From Nymphaea colorata (taxonomy: Eukaryota > Streptophyta > Magnoliopsida > Nymphaeales > Nymphaeaceae), in the NCBI RefSeq assembly GCF_008831285.2, contig NC_045145.1, positions 14,630,802-14,694,801 on the forward strand: 64,000 nucleotides of DNA, written 5' to 3'. Below the pieces are notes generated by a model. That model worked only from the letters and a program-made list of their open reading frames with translations. It was not told the origin of the DNA and did no database searches. The translations under genes and the position numbers were made by a program. Below, piece by piece: positions 13,001-25,549 of the stretch. Position 1 is the first letter of the stretch, and every line of letters begins with the position of its first letter.

Positions 13001-13999
13001 TAGAGAAAAGTAGAAGGTAAAACATGATCAAGCTCCCAAAACTGCCAAATATTTTTTCCACAGCCTGAATCTAAAGTCTACATGAGTTTTGCACGGCAGA
13101 TAGACAACAGAATAAGACATGAAACAAAACAAAAAAGAAACAGGGTTTAGATGGAATGACGACTATGAAAATATCCAAGTGTAGGAAAGGGATTAGCAGA
13201 ACAATTATCGATTTTGGCTTCCCAGTGCCCCTAACCTTCACCACTATGCCAATGTGGCAGCCTCCATGAATACCAAGTATCGGAAAACAAATGATTCAAC
13301 ACGAAAGTGGAATAAAAATTGAAGTTCAAGCATTCTTCTCAATGTCATCTGCAATCAACGAGATTCCCAATGATCAAGAATCATGTTAGCAACTAGCTGC
13401 ATGATCCTAAGTCTAGGTCAATGCATATAGATCGGCAATCACCACGCAACACAATATATAATTGGAACCATCCAACTAACGAACATGGGTGAGGCAATGG
13501 ACATCTGCGCATCTCAAGTAGTGAAGGCCACACATGCATACAACTGGCAAAACACAAGGTTTTAAATTAAAATAATCAGGTCAAACAGAACAATGGTGCA
13601 GAAAGCAAATCACACACCACAGGTAACAGCCAGGCAAAAGGTTAACACAGGCCACCCCCCAACCCCCACCCAGACAACACACTACTTGCTTTAAAAAACT
13701 CAACAATTACATCAAATAACAAAAAATTCAGATCTCACTTCATTAAAAAAATTAAAGCGAAAAGAAGACGAATTTTTCTGATGCAGCCACATGCAATCAA
13801 GCTTTTAGATATCCATCACGCAAGAAATACTTTAATTGCTTTCGGGAACGGCGTGTGACAATCAAACACAACAACGAAGCAAATTACCAGGCAAAACACC
13901 CGACGAAAAGCAAAAGCAAGAAAAAAGGGGGGAAAAGATCGCGTGTTAGAGGCGAAAATCTAGGATTCCCGCTTGAGAGACGCGGGAAAGGGGACTCAC
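10049..13999 (-). other. Probable 5' leader intron of the DUF1644 gene
   Basis: On the minus strand a strong donor (GGAAG|GTGAGTCC, intron starting at 13999) and a strong acceptor (TTTTTTGTAG, ending at 10049) bracket 3.95 kb that contains no credible coding frame and is T-rich on the sense strand, as plant introns are. The acceptor sits directly before the DUF1644 start codon. The pairing is inferred; additional leader exons inside this interval cannot be excluded. Confidence 0.5.
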
Positions 14000-14480
14000 C
14001 TTCCCGAGCGATCGATACTCCACCCGCTGCGCAAACTAGGTCTTCAAACAGAAGAGGAGCAATACATGGGCGAAATCTAGGGTTTTCTCGTTCTCTATTT
14101 CGGGAAAATGGAACCGGAGAAATGGGTGGAAAAGAAAAGGGAGGAAAGCCAAAAAGGAACGCTGGTCTTGGAAGTTTAAGGAAGAAGGGAGAGGCGGAGA
14201 AGGAGGAGAACTAAAGACCAAGGGAGAGCATTTCGGGGTGAGGCTTCGTTCCGAGCGAGACGGCCACTCTCCGTGGACAGGGACGAGAAAAGAGAGGTGG
14301 CCGAGCGTCGGGGAAAAGAAGCCGGAGGAGGGAAGGTGGGTGAAGCCGAGGAGAGAAACGTAATGGTGTTGGTGGCTTTTAACGAGGGGCAGCTCCGAGC
14401 TCGAGTCGAGCAGAGCGACAGCAGCGGCAATGGCGACCGCACCTCGTTGGCTCCCAATAAGCAAATGGGCTCAGCCCAGG
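14000..14480 (-). other. Candidate first (non-coding) exon and promoter edge, DUF1644 gene
   Basis: The GC-richer block upstream of the donor at 13999 has the composition of a plant 5' leader, in contrast with the AT-rich DNA on both sides. A TATA-like word (CATATTATATG on the minus strand, plus coordinates about 14511-14521) would place transcription start near 14480. Frames seen here are short and without family signatures. This rests on position and composition only. Confidence 0.35.
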
Positions 14481-14521
14481 TGAGGTGAGTTCTCTGTCTT
14501 TCTCTACCGCACATATAATAT

Positions 14522-17500
14522 GAGCATCTCGGTTGTTAACGCAACCAATTAAGTCTGCCTCGTGATCCGTGACCACGTTGGGCCGGTGAAAAAGGTTCTT
14601 CTTTTTTACTCGTGCTGGTCTTGGAACGACGGATCGGATCAGATCCAGAAAAGGAGTTTTTATTTGAATATTTAGTAAGAACAGATTCGATACTGGTTTC
14701 GAAAAAAAAAAAAAAAACTGAATAAGGACCCTTTCTAATATAAAGCTCAGTTTTACTAATACTAATCAAATAAGAGTTGCTAGATCACAATTTTTTGCGT
14801 AAAGTGGAAATAATTTGTAATTTAAAAGAATAATGTTGATAGTAGAAACTGTCACCTGTATCCATACCTCCTAACCAGGAGGTGAGCTCGTCGATGAAGA
14901 TTTCTTGAAAAGGAAAGGCACTTATACGACAAAGGTTAGAGTTTAATACTTGAATTGTTCCTCTATAACTTCCTAGTGTCCAAGCTTTGAAGTCTTTCCA
15001 AGTTTCTGCATATTTAATTAACATGAAGACAACTAATTGAAAATTAAATAAGGGGGATCAGACTATGACTTATAGTACGAATTGTACATAAAAAAAAAAA
15101 ACCAACATAGAACAAGTCTTTTTTTGTTTTTACTTCCGAAAAATGTCCCAAAGTTCACTACTATGGTAAAAACTGGATTAATTGAAGAACAAAGACAGTA
15201 TTGAGATCTTGACTTACTTTGGTTTATTTCTCAATCAAAATGCAACTGACATTCAAGTTAAAAAGAAAAAAATGTAAAGCAGTGTAGTTTATACTTAAAT
15301 ATGCCAAAATGTGATGATCTCTATATACGGATTCTTTCATTTTTGCATTGTATTTTATAAGGTAAAAAAGGATTGGGTTTTGATGTCATGACACCGAACT
15401 AACATAAATGCGTTCTCTACGACAACTAGGCATTGTCTAAGTTGGGCCGAATCTGGCATCTGACAATTGGGACTTGGATCTGCCAAAGATCCAAGATGCC
15501 TTTCCCTGACTTGGATTTGGTAACGAGTTACGAAATGGTGCGGGTCAGATTAGCGTAGGTATCTGAATCATCTTTATAGCAGCCGTAGTGGTTCGACTGA
15601 GACCCGCCAACGCCAAGTTGCGTGGCCCAACTCATTCCTGCCTTATCTGGGGGTCCACATGACAGGATTTTCATAGGTTGGTAAAAAACAAAAGAGGATA
15701 TGGTAAAATATATACCAAAAGTACGTTCGAGCGACAATTTTGTGCCAAGGAATATAAGGAGCGTGGTCCAAGAGTATATTCCTTTTACCGCCTTTTTTGT
15801 ATGATAAATAATGGAAATTTTGATTTCTTTGAAAAATAAATTTTAAAAATACATGAATAGAAATTGGTAGGTGCCATAATTATGAAAAGAAAAAAATGCC
15901 GAACTAAATAATTAGGTGTCTTTATTTTTTTTTTCCTGCCTTTTCTTTCAACTTGAAAAAGATAAAGATGAAATGCTTAGTTGGTTCCTTGGGGGAGCAT
16001 TTGATTGATTGCCCCCATTGTATGATTCTCATGATTTGAAAACTATTTATTTAAAATCCAACTCTCCCCCCTCTAATTTTAAATATAATGTTTTCTCAAC
16101 ACAAATAGTAAGCAAGGGTTCCAATCGTGGAATTTACGTGAGACTAAAGAGCGTTAATTTGATGAACCATAAATTTTACTTTACATCTTTTACCACGTCG
16201 TATCCAAATACCCAAATCAGATATAGCACCTGTGCGTTTGGCACCAATTATCCAAATTAATACATTTAGAGAGGTGGGTAGTTATTGCCTTAACTCCTCC
16301 CAAGTAAACAAATTAATGTAATTGAGTGTGACCTACCAAGGCGCCTGTACAAAAAATAAAGGGACGTATTTAAGTGTATTTAACGATAAAACTGTAGCCT
16401 TAACTCTTGAGCGAATTTATAGGTAGAGCATTTGCTATTTTATAGGCAAATAAATGACATATAAAAAACTCCCCCACCCTCCCGCCTCCTAATTTAGACA
16501 TTAAATAAGCCAAGCGAATATGAAGAAGCCAAAAAATAATTCTGACAAATGAGGAAGGCGGCTAAGTTATTTGAATATGAATTTCACTTACCAAGGTTGA
16601 GTCTAAGTTAAAGTGAATAATACAACTCAAACCTGAACACATATTGCGAATTCCATACGTAGCTCCGGATCCAGATTTGCATTACCCAAGTTTCGATCCG
16701 AACGGGGTCCGAAACAGCCGAAGAGTCGACCGCCTCGAAGAGACGTGGACGGTTCACATTAAGCTTAAAGCAACAAACCTTCCACCGTCAACACATAATG
16801 ATTCATTGGGGAAATTCCACCGTTTTGTTTCAACTTTTGTAAAAGTCTCACTTATTAATATTTTATAAAAACCAGAAGCATCGAGCTTTTTTTTTCTAAA
16901 TCCAGAGTTAAAATAAATGATATGCTAACAAATAAATTTTGTGTCTGTTAATATATCCAATGTATTGGCCATGAGGAAGCTTCAAGAACCTGGCATATAA
17001 TGTGCTGGAAGAAGGAAAAAAAAAAAAAAGGGTCATTAAAAGGATAGAATTGGAGCACTTTCCTGGAATAGGTGACAGATAGGTGGGCCAAAATGTAAAT
17101 AATTTCGAAAATTAATTGAGCATGGCTGGCCTGCGTTTCTTGCACGCTGCCTGGCGTGTCACTGGACTTCACGTGACGTCTTCAAAGACGCGAAGATAAT
17201 TTACTTTTGACTATATAACGGGATAATCAAATTTAAATTAAATTTCTCACAAAATAATTATATTCAAAACATATGTTGGTAAGACAAGCCCACATTTCTA
17301 AACATAGAGATCCCATTTATATTTTTTAATTATATTCAAATTTAATGTTTAACCAACCATCATTGTTTTTAAAATTTGGCAAAAAAAATAATAAACTTTC
17401 ATATCATGCAGGGCAAGGTAGAAAAAAGTTTGGGGAGAATTGTGATCATCGCAATCTCCATTGCATGTCTATTCATGGTTGTGCTTCAAAGGCAGTAAAA

Positions 17501-18230
17501 CAGGAAGGCAAAGACACTCGGTATTCCAATAAGGGTAGATCTAATAAAGATACATAGTACCAAAATCAAGAGTTGTCATAGTGGGGAAAATGGAAACGAC
17601 GTCAAATCTATGTAATTCAAATGGAAAATGTAGGAGTTGCCATGCTAAATATAATACAATCAGTTTTTACTAGAAACATGTAGAGAAACTATTGAAATAA
17701 GTCCTCTCATCTCATATCTAGTATTTTTAAGCATCATAGTTATTATTTTAAAGAAGAAACAGGCCTGGGGATCGGTCCGGCCCAGCCCAGCCCGACACCC
17801 AAAAGCCGAGCTTAGGTTTTGTTTAGTTAAAAAAAATATACATTTTAAATATAAAATAATACATAAATATATATTTAAATATAAAATAATACACAAAGCG
17901 GGCCGAATACAGCTATGTCGAGCCAACCTGGGCCAGACCGAACCCGCAGGCTTGGTACGCGATGCTCCGCACCAGATCGTATAGAGGGGAGAAACCAGTT
18001 CTTTCATTCACAGCTGGTCAAAACATCATTTAAAGAGATAAAAAAAAGGTAGCCGTAAGATAAATAAAACGTAATTGTGTACACGGTTCAGACTCTTACC
18101 AAAATCGGTGATCCGGACTAGATCTGACTATGATGAAGGAGCATTAGATTCAGATCATCAATCTTTAAAGGGAGAGTAAGAAAATCCATGTTCATCAATC
18201 TTTTTGTCCCCAATTTTTGTATCTACCAAA
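14522..18230. other. Intergenic, AT-rich, no gene seen
   Basis: No coding region is supported. Around 17765-17960 two GC-rich arms with GGCCCAGCCC / GGGCCGA words flank an AT-rich core holding a short direct repeat (TTTAAATATAAAATAATACA at about 17843 and 17873). This pattern is commonly seen in dispersed plant repeats. T and A homopolymer runs occur near 14701, 15090 and 17020. Confidence 0.55.
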
Positions 18231-18237
18231 TTTTGAT

Positions 18238-18580
18238 ATAGCTCTTTCTCTTTCTTAACGCTACAAACCCTCTGCTTCGAGGGGAGGGTCTCATTTTATC
18301 GGCTCTTTCTCTTTCTTAACGCTACAAACCCTCTACTTCGAGGGGAGGGTTTCTCAAGCCAGAGGAAACCCTCTCAAGCGGGGCGGAGGGATTCAGAGTT
18401 CAGAGAAAACCCTCTGCCTCGAGGCAAAAGGTTTCCTCTGCAAATCCTCTGCCTCGAGGCAGAGAGGTTCAAAGTTTCTTTGGCACTTTCTCTTCGAGGT
18501 GGAGGATTTTTTTGAAAACCCTCCGCGTTGAGGCGGAGAGTTGCGTCGAGGTAGCTCGCCTTGAGGCGGATGGTTTCAGA
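18238..18580. repeat. Tandem and palindromic GAGGC-rich repeat cluster
   Basis: A unit of about 60 bp (GGCTCTTTCTCTTTCTTAAC, then CGCTACAAACCCTCT and CTTCGAGGGGAGGGT) is present twice in tandem, at about 18240-18290 and 18300-18350. It is followed by at least six degenerate copies of a short motif built on CCTCTGCCTCGAGGC, some of them self-complementary, down to about 18575. The duplicated motif also creates arginine/serine-rich spurious frames on the minus strand. It could be a decaying minisatellite. Confidence 0.7.
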
Positions 18581-18994
18581 AAAACCTTCTTTATAGAGAA
18601 ATACTTTTTCGTTCCAGCTCTCTCTCGACGAAACCTTCGCCCACCGCCACTGTCTCTCCCTTTCCTTTTCTTCTCCTGCAATGCAACCTGTTTCATCCGA
18701 GCTCCCCTCTTCTCCATAGGTACACATTCGCCTTTCTTACCGTGAACCAGAGCTCCAAGCGGAAGGTCCAATTTCATGGGCACCATCACCACGAGGCTCA
18801 GCTTCGGCATGAGGCAGTTCAACAACATCTCGAACTGGCGCTATTCGTCGGGCAGCTGGTAATCTATTGAGCAGTCTACCAATCTATGGTCGAGAGCTTT
18901 TCTTTTGCTAGGAATCTCTAAGAATTCTACTCTGGCTTCATCACTGTGCCATGTCATGCTACATATAGATATATCTTTATTTACCTTCGATATT

Positions 18995-19110
18995 TTTGTG
19001 AGGAAGGGGAGAAATTTCAAGTTCTTACTATCAGTTGACCGAAAGGAATTTTGAAAGACCTTCGATATGAGCAATGAGGAGAAGTTCAATGAAGTTGAGA
19101 AATGTTGGGA
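18995..19110. repeat. Short diverged copy of the 19-26 kb repeat
   Basis: The stretch around GGGGAGAAATTTCAAGTTCT to GAAGTTGAGAAA aligns by eye with 20445-20545 in the larger copies (GGAGAAAATTTTAAGTTTTT to GAAGCTGAGAAA), sharing the ATATGAGCA block. It is the shortest and most isolated of three copies. Confidence 0.55.
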
Positions 19111-20399
19111 AAGGATATTACATTGATTTGATCTTGAGATTGATAGCAGTTATTTCTTATTTTTCTATCCTGGTTTAGGTTTTTTTAATTGTTATTTGTT
19201 TGCCTTGTAATTGTTTTGAGATTACATAAAAAAAGGATTGCTATGTTATGTCGAAGTTGTTTAGCTTTGCCAGCTTAGTTGTGATCTTGTAGTCCTTGCT
19301 TGGATGGTATCAGTAATCAGCTATAGGTTTCTAAAGGATTGGCGTTCACTTGTTATCATTTTACGTCTTGCATGAAACTGTTGCAACATGGTAGCTACCT
19401 TTCATGTTTACGGTTATCACAGGAAATGCATGCTGAAACTTTCAGGAAAAGCAGCTGAAAATTGCAAAAAGTACAACATGACAGAAATTGATAGTGAAAG
19501 GACATACTTATATGATCTGATTTCCCATCTATAAGATAAAAGAAAAAAAAATAGGTAGATTTATTGGGAATGGTAGACTAAAGGTTTTTTATGCTTTTGT
19601 AATGGACACTTGAATTGTTTTGGCACTGCTTTGTGTAAACATTGACTGCTAATCGTGGTAACTTGTATTTCAAGGGTTATACTAGGGTTGTCGATTGATT
19701 TGCCGGTCTTGTTTTTGGTGCTTGATTTCCAATTATTTCAAAGTTATTTTTTGATTTGTAAGACAGGTAGGATTTAGATTTTATAAGGTTTATAACTAGT
19801 GTTGTATCTGTACCTTCTTGCACATTGATCACAGGCTGAATACTTAGGTATTATATTATGAACTGCAGACTTGTATGGTGATTTTTCTTTGATTTATGCA
19901 TATCTTTTTTTTTTTGTCTTATTGCTTAGAGGGTTATTTTTTTGCAAATATTATTTGTGCTATCTAGTAAGGTGCATGACATGCAGTTTGGCATACCATT
20001 CGGAGTCTAAGATAGTCCAAATCTATAGTTGTTGTTATTGTTTAACTGATGATTTTAGAAAAGTCACGGCGTAGGATTGGTTTATTTTGTTGTTCCTTAA
20101 GGAAAGTCAAGAGTTTAACCCAAACCATTCGCCAAACTTGCTATCAGTTGAGGACCCGACATTTATGGGAACTTGTCGCCCTTAAACTAACCTTTTGTGT
20201 AGAAGACACTACTTTTATGGGAGTATTGGTGAAGTTTGTTTTTCTACCCAGCCCACGTATCTTGTTTTTCAATTTGCCTTCTCTTTAGGGTGTGTAGTTC
20301 CTTCCTCCTTTTGATATACCATTTGATGTCATGAATTTTTATAAAAGAGAAAATTTTAAATTTTACTTAAAAGCATTTTTAAAATTGTTTTCTCACACA

Positions 20400-21510
20400 A
20401 TGATATATGCCTTTGGTTATTCTTAGTACCTTCTCGAGTAGAAGGAGAAAATTTTAAGTTTTTGTTGTCAGCCAATGGAAGAGGAAAGCTGAAAAATTCC
20501 TGTATATGAGCAGTAAGGAAAAATCTTATGAAGCTGAGAAAATCAAGACTAGAAAATGCTATTGACTCTGATGATCAAGCATCTAGAAGGATTCAACAGT
20601 TAAATATCTTGAGAGAAAAGCCATAATGCTCCGTAAGATCTTGGCAGGTAGCAAAATGAGAGTTGAGAGATGGGCTCGAGGCTTGTGTAGTCGTTCCTCT
20701 GAGTCGTTAATCAAGAGTACCAGGTATGCATATAGGTGATTTATGTCTGTCCTGCGAAGATAACGACTTATGAACCTTTGGCTCATCGAAGCCCGTAAGC
20801 TGAAACGGGTGGGACATGTGACAAAGCTATACATCACCACCAAAGCGGTGGAGCTTCGTAGTAGCCTTTGAGGTGGTGAGACATTCCCTCGAAGGTGAAG
20901 GTCGGCCTTGAAAAAGAAAACAAGAAAAAAAATCAAAAAGCCAAATGCAAAAGAAAGAAAGAAAGAAAAAAAGAAAAGAAGAAAAAACATGAAAAAAAGA
21001 AAAACAAATGTGCTTGCCAAGAGATGAAAAGCATGAAGGTTGAACTCGCAGGAATTATATGTGACAATCTTTCATAGATGTGCGATTCAGGGGTCAATAT
21101 TTGCTTCTCTTTTTGATTACCTAAGATGCCAAGGATGATTCCTTTATGTTCATGTTTTGGAAATTTAAAGGCATCCCTTCTAGAGATTTGACGGCATTGA
21201 TGCAAAATGTATCTTGATGCTTGTACGGTACTATGGGTAAATGAAGGCCATATTATTTGCACAACACGAGCACTCTTGCTTATGAGTTAATTGATCGTTT
21301 TTGAACTATTTAAAGTGAAATCTTGACATCTCTTGTTATATTTGTAGGTTTCATAGGCGTAGGATGAACTAACCAATTTCCATTGGTCTTGAAAGATGTT
21401 TGCCATTTCATTACCAAACCGCTTGTCCACTCATGGAATAGATGAAATTCCTCAAAACCTAGTCCACTCATGCTGAGTGTGATGAATTCTCCATCATTTC
21501 CTCTGTCTCA
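20400..21510. repeat. Dispersed repeat, copy A
   Basis: About 1.1 kb that reappears, diverged, at 25550-26580. Shared landmarks in the same order include TATTGACTCTG, TGGCAGGTAGCAAAAT, GAGCTCGAGGCTTGTGTAGT (with one mismatch here), CATTCCCTCGAAGGT, CAAATGCAAAA, and GATGCTTGTACGGTA. An A-rich purine tract lies in the middle (20905-21005). No reading frame is preserved in either copy, so this looks like a non-coding or long-dead element rather than a duplicated gene. Confidence 0.75.
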
Positions 21511-22039
21511 AGTTAACCCAGACTTACGATTGAGTCTGTCATGGAAGGCCTCTTATCTCTTTACAAAAGAATTAGTCGATTTTGAATTGTTACATTTTTG
21601 AAAAGTTCCATGCGTCGAAGCAGCCCTGGGTCCTTCATGGTTTTAGACCAGGTTTGTACTCAGTTTCTTCGTGTCTTGTTAGTCGAATTGATGCTTTATT
21701 TAGGCATTGTACATGTCCACCATAGGTCAAGGTCATTGGTCTGATTTGTTTTCAGGAGGATCACATTCTAGTTTAGATAGAGTATTTTAGTTTTGTTGAG
21801 TTGACCCATTGTTGCTTTGATTTTATGGTAGTTCAATTTTTTCTTTTATTGCCTGCTTTAGTGGTTTCCTAGCATAGTGCTTGTCATGTTTATTTTTCAC
21901 TTTCATTGTGAAATGGGTTTGTTTAAGAGCTTTGTTGACTTAGTTGTTGGGTTTTTATTTTTCAATGTATTTACTTGATTCTTTTGATAAATAAAATCTG
22001 ATCAAGTTCATGGGTTTGAATTGCATTGCAACATTGGTT

Positions 22040-22176
22040 AAGTTTGTAGGTTGCTTGGCTGAATATCTATGATGACAGTATCATCGCATCTAAGTCGTAG
22101 CATGTCAACTGCGAGTTTAAGTTCATGCTGTTTTGTTTAATAGTGCATATCTATTTTCATTAGTTTTAGGTTTCTG
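22040..22176. repeat. Duplicated 137-bp block, copy 1
   Basis: The block from AAGTTTGTAGGTTGCTTGGC to CATTAGTTTTAGGTTTCTGG is repeated in the same orientation at 22762-22898 with moderate divergence (shared GGCTGAATATCT, CATCGCATCT, TAGCATGTCAAC, TCATGCTGT). The copies are about 720 bp apart and not coding. Confidence 0.65.
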
Positions 22177-22761
22177 GAGGTAGGAACTGGAACTAATGAT
22201 GGTGCTCTACATTAAGAGTTGAAGGTAGTGTCCCTCGGTCTCTCCAGTTCTCTCACATTCATGGGTTTAGGATGTGGGGAAACTGTAGAGCCATGTTATA
22301 TTTTCCCATGCAGGTCAGCTTAACCTAGCAAGAAATATGTTGTTTTTTATCATGGGATATTTTTCCTTCACATTTTTATCTTAGGAAAGTTTTGATTAGC
22401 CTTATGAACTTTAAGTTTGGAAGAATGCTTCATTAGCAAAGGGGGCACTTGAGCATGTTGGATTTCAAGATTTGGTAAATAGGTAGCTGAGTTTGTGTTT
22501 CATATTTGTGCAGTCCCTACTTATTTCTCTTCTTGCTAAATAATCAATATTCATTTTTTGCTAAATGTTCAAGTTAAGTTTGAGTTAACAATAGACTCTG
22601 GCCTCGCATCTTCTGAATTTGGGAACTATCTGATCAATCTTTTTCTTGAAGCTTGAAATTTTGAAGATATAACATCTTCTAGCATGCTTGAAAATTTTGG
22701 TATGTCCCTCATCCTTTATTGTTTTCTGATGTTGTCTTTGAATTGCTTATCATATGTTGCT

Positions 22762-22898
22762 TAAGTTTGTAGGTTTATTGGCTGAATATCTGTGACAGCA
22801 GCATCGCATCTGAGGGGTTAGCATGTCAACCGTGAGTTATAAGTCATGCTGTCTGGTTAGTACTGGATATTTGTTTTCATTAGTTTTAGGTTTCAGAC
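22762..22898. repeat. Duplicated 137-bp block, copy 2
   Basis: Second copy of the block at 22040-22176, same orientation, with small indels. The spacing suggests an old segmental duplication or two insertions of one short element. Confidence 0.65.
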
Positions 22899-23788
22899 AC
22901 ATGCTTTATTAGAGAGTGCGTCAACGAGACATTTGCATGAACCAAATGTTGAAGGCCATATTTTTTGAGACAACCTGAAAGACTAAAAGAGAACTGGGGA
23001 CTGGAGAATTTGCCAACTCATGACAGAGATATTTCATTAGCTGCGCTTCTTCATTAAGTTGAAATTATTTTGGAAATATTCCTTTATTTACAGTCCTTTT
23101 TTTGTGTTTTGCAGTTCATTTAGGTTGCCTCCAATGATCGAACTACAGCATTGGCATGAATATGCCACAGAATCTATAGCGGTGATTCCTGTCATTGTTG
23201 TAAATCTATACTGGTGATCCGCCCGTTACATTTCTTTGTTCAAGAGCTGGATTGAGATGAGTTTGATTTCTTCATTCTTCGTCCCTTCGTATTCCTTAGC
23301 GCTTTTATGTATGACAAGTGCATCATAGGGTAAAATATCCAGAGATGGGAAGGCGGTAGGAAAAGATGGTTAGAGGGAGAGTCGGGAAGGTGATGTCGGT
23401 GCGACATATGATCTTGATTCTATCCTCCCATGGCTGAAAGGGCGCTAAATCCACATGTTCAATCACCAACTGCCCCCCTTGTCTAATGCTGTTGCAGGTC
23501 TGTTTTCTTTTGTAGTTAGCTGATCTGAATCTAAATGCAAAAAAATTGTTCAGTTATGCTTTCGAAATTAAATGTTTAGGCTTGTTTCTTGATTTACTTG
23601 TCATTCTTTAGGTAAATGGTGGCTACATATATGAGCTAGCCTTTGGAATAGATGTCAAATTGATAGAGGGGATGTGTATGTGTGTGTTGTATGTGCATGT
23701 CTTTGTCTTTTCACAATCCCCCTCTCCCTCGTGCGCGTCATTGAGTCATCAATGACCAGAACCTTTGGGGTCGCTGAAAGGCTCCATA

Positions 23789-23816
23789 TCTCTCTCTCTC
23801 TCTCTCTCTCTCTCTC
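23789..23816. repeat. (TC)n microsatellite
   Basis: About fourteen uninterrupted TC dinucleotides. A likely length-polymorphic site. Confidence 0.95.
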
Positions 23817-25549
23817 GCCTCCCGACATTGCTGCTGGAGGCTAGGGTCCATTGGCTCAAAAGCTTTTGCTGCTGTAGTTGCCGGTTCCTGTTGTTTTATT
23901 TTTTTGATCAGTTTTTTGTTGGATTGTATTTGGTATGTCGTTCTTTCCTCCTCGTATGCTTTTTTATTTTGTCGCTTTTGTTGCAAATTTAGCAGAGAAT
24001 AGATTTCTGGCCTCCCTCGTTTGATGATTCTCAACGATACATTGTTCTTTTTATTTGGATTTTCGTTTGCATTCTCTTGTTTATGATTAGCTTGTTGTGA
24101 AATTTAACGTGGAAAAACGACTTATTGAGTTGCTCATGCTCTTAGATATTAAAATTTCTTGCTTGCTGAGGGTTTTGATGCACGCATTTATCTATAAATG
24201 CAGATTTATGGATTCAGAAACTGTGCATATAAACTGTCAGGCTTTCTGTAGTTATACAATTGTAATTTGTGTTAATTCTCATAAATTATGATTATGTAAT
24301 CGTATGTGGTTGATACTTGTTATTTTTATAGTATGTCAAAAATTTTCATCAATCTGTAGTTAAAAGAGTACTCTAAAGATTTGTCCTGTAAGCCCTCTTA
24401 ATTAGGTTGCAACATTTGACTCAATCACCAGCTTGTATATCTTAGAGGACTGCAAAAAACAGAAACAGTGAAAATTGAGCCCTTACCTAGTGCACTCACA
24501 AACAACACTGGCCACTTGATTTTGAAATATACAAGTTTCAAATGCCTTCAGATTTACCTGTAACCTTCAGGGTAAATTATGCTAGTGACTGATAGATTTG
24601 GAATTGGGCTAGAAAGTTACTGTTTTCTCCTCACCTCCTAAACAAGGGGTGACAAGTTATTTCCTTACCCTTTGTCTCTTTGCTTATATTGTGCAGGTAG
24701 GGTAGATTTGGGTGTTCTTTTGATTTTCCCTTTTATTGCTTGGTGGGAATAGAATGATAACTTCATCGTTGTTTTTTTTTAGTTTAAATGTATGATTTGG
24801 CAATAGGGATGTAAGTAAATATGCTATTCATGCTTTGTTCCGGCAACGGCTGTCGTCGACAACCCTTCCACTCTTCTGCAATAAGGGGTTGTGGAATCCC
24901 TTTTCACACAGTCATTCTTCCTCATTCCATTGATACATGTATCATGTCCTTCTACTTGGGTTGTGGAATGCCTCTTTTGAGTTGAAGTGGGCTGAACAGA
25001 AGGGTTGAGATCTTAATGGACATCTTCTACTTGACACCCTTTACACTCTCCTCTTACCACTTGCTCACCCCCTGTGGTGGTGCTTATAACAAAATTTGTT
25101 TAGATTGAATGAGATTAGGGGGGGTTGAAACCACCTTACTGAGAGATGTGATCATATTTTCTGCCTTCATTTAAAAAAACTTCCGCTTGTTAGGTGTAAA
25201 AGGCTTGATGCCAGTGCATGTAATTCACAAAAATTTTTATTTGATACTACCACCGAATACATCAACTATACAAACCTGAACTGCTTTTTGGAGAAAAGAA
25301 GCATATACAAACTTTGATGTGTGAACAATGCCACCTAGAATGTAAACTACGTTCTTTGTTTGTAAACTGAAACCTATGAACATGTGTCAAGCTGCAAGCA
25401 GCCAAAACTCTAACGCTCAGATGTGAATACCACCTTTAGAAAGCATTCTAGGAACATGAGCTGCAACAGGTTGTATTTGGATTTCTCACAGGGCATTGGT
25501 GGAATGTACTTTTTTGAAAAAGAAATTTTTTTAAAAGTGTCTTATCACG

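Noticed and set aside
14036-14464. Overlapping 142- and 112-codon minus-strand frames near 14.2 kb
   Set aside because: Ser/Leu/Pro-rich with competing frames on both strands; better explained as a GC-richer leader exon.
20583-21020. 145-codon minus-strand frame with a long Phe/Leu tract
   Set aside because: The hydrophobic stretch is the complement of a purine-rich tract inside repeat copy A, and the frame is not kept in copy B.
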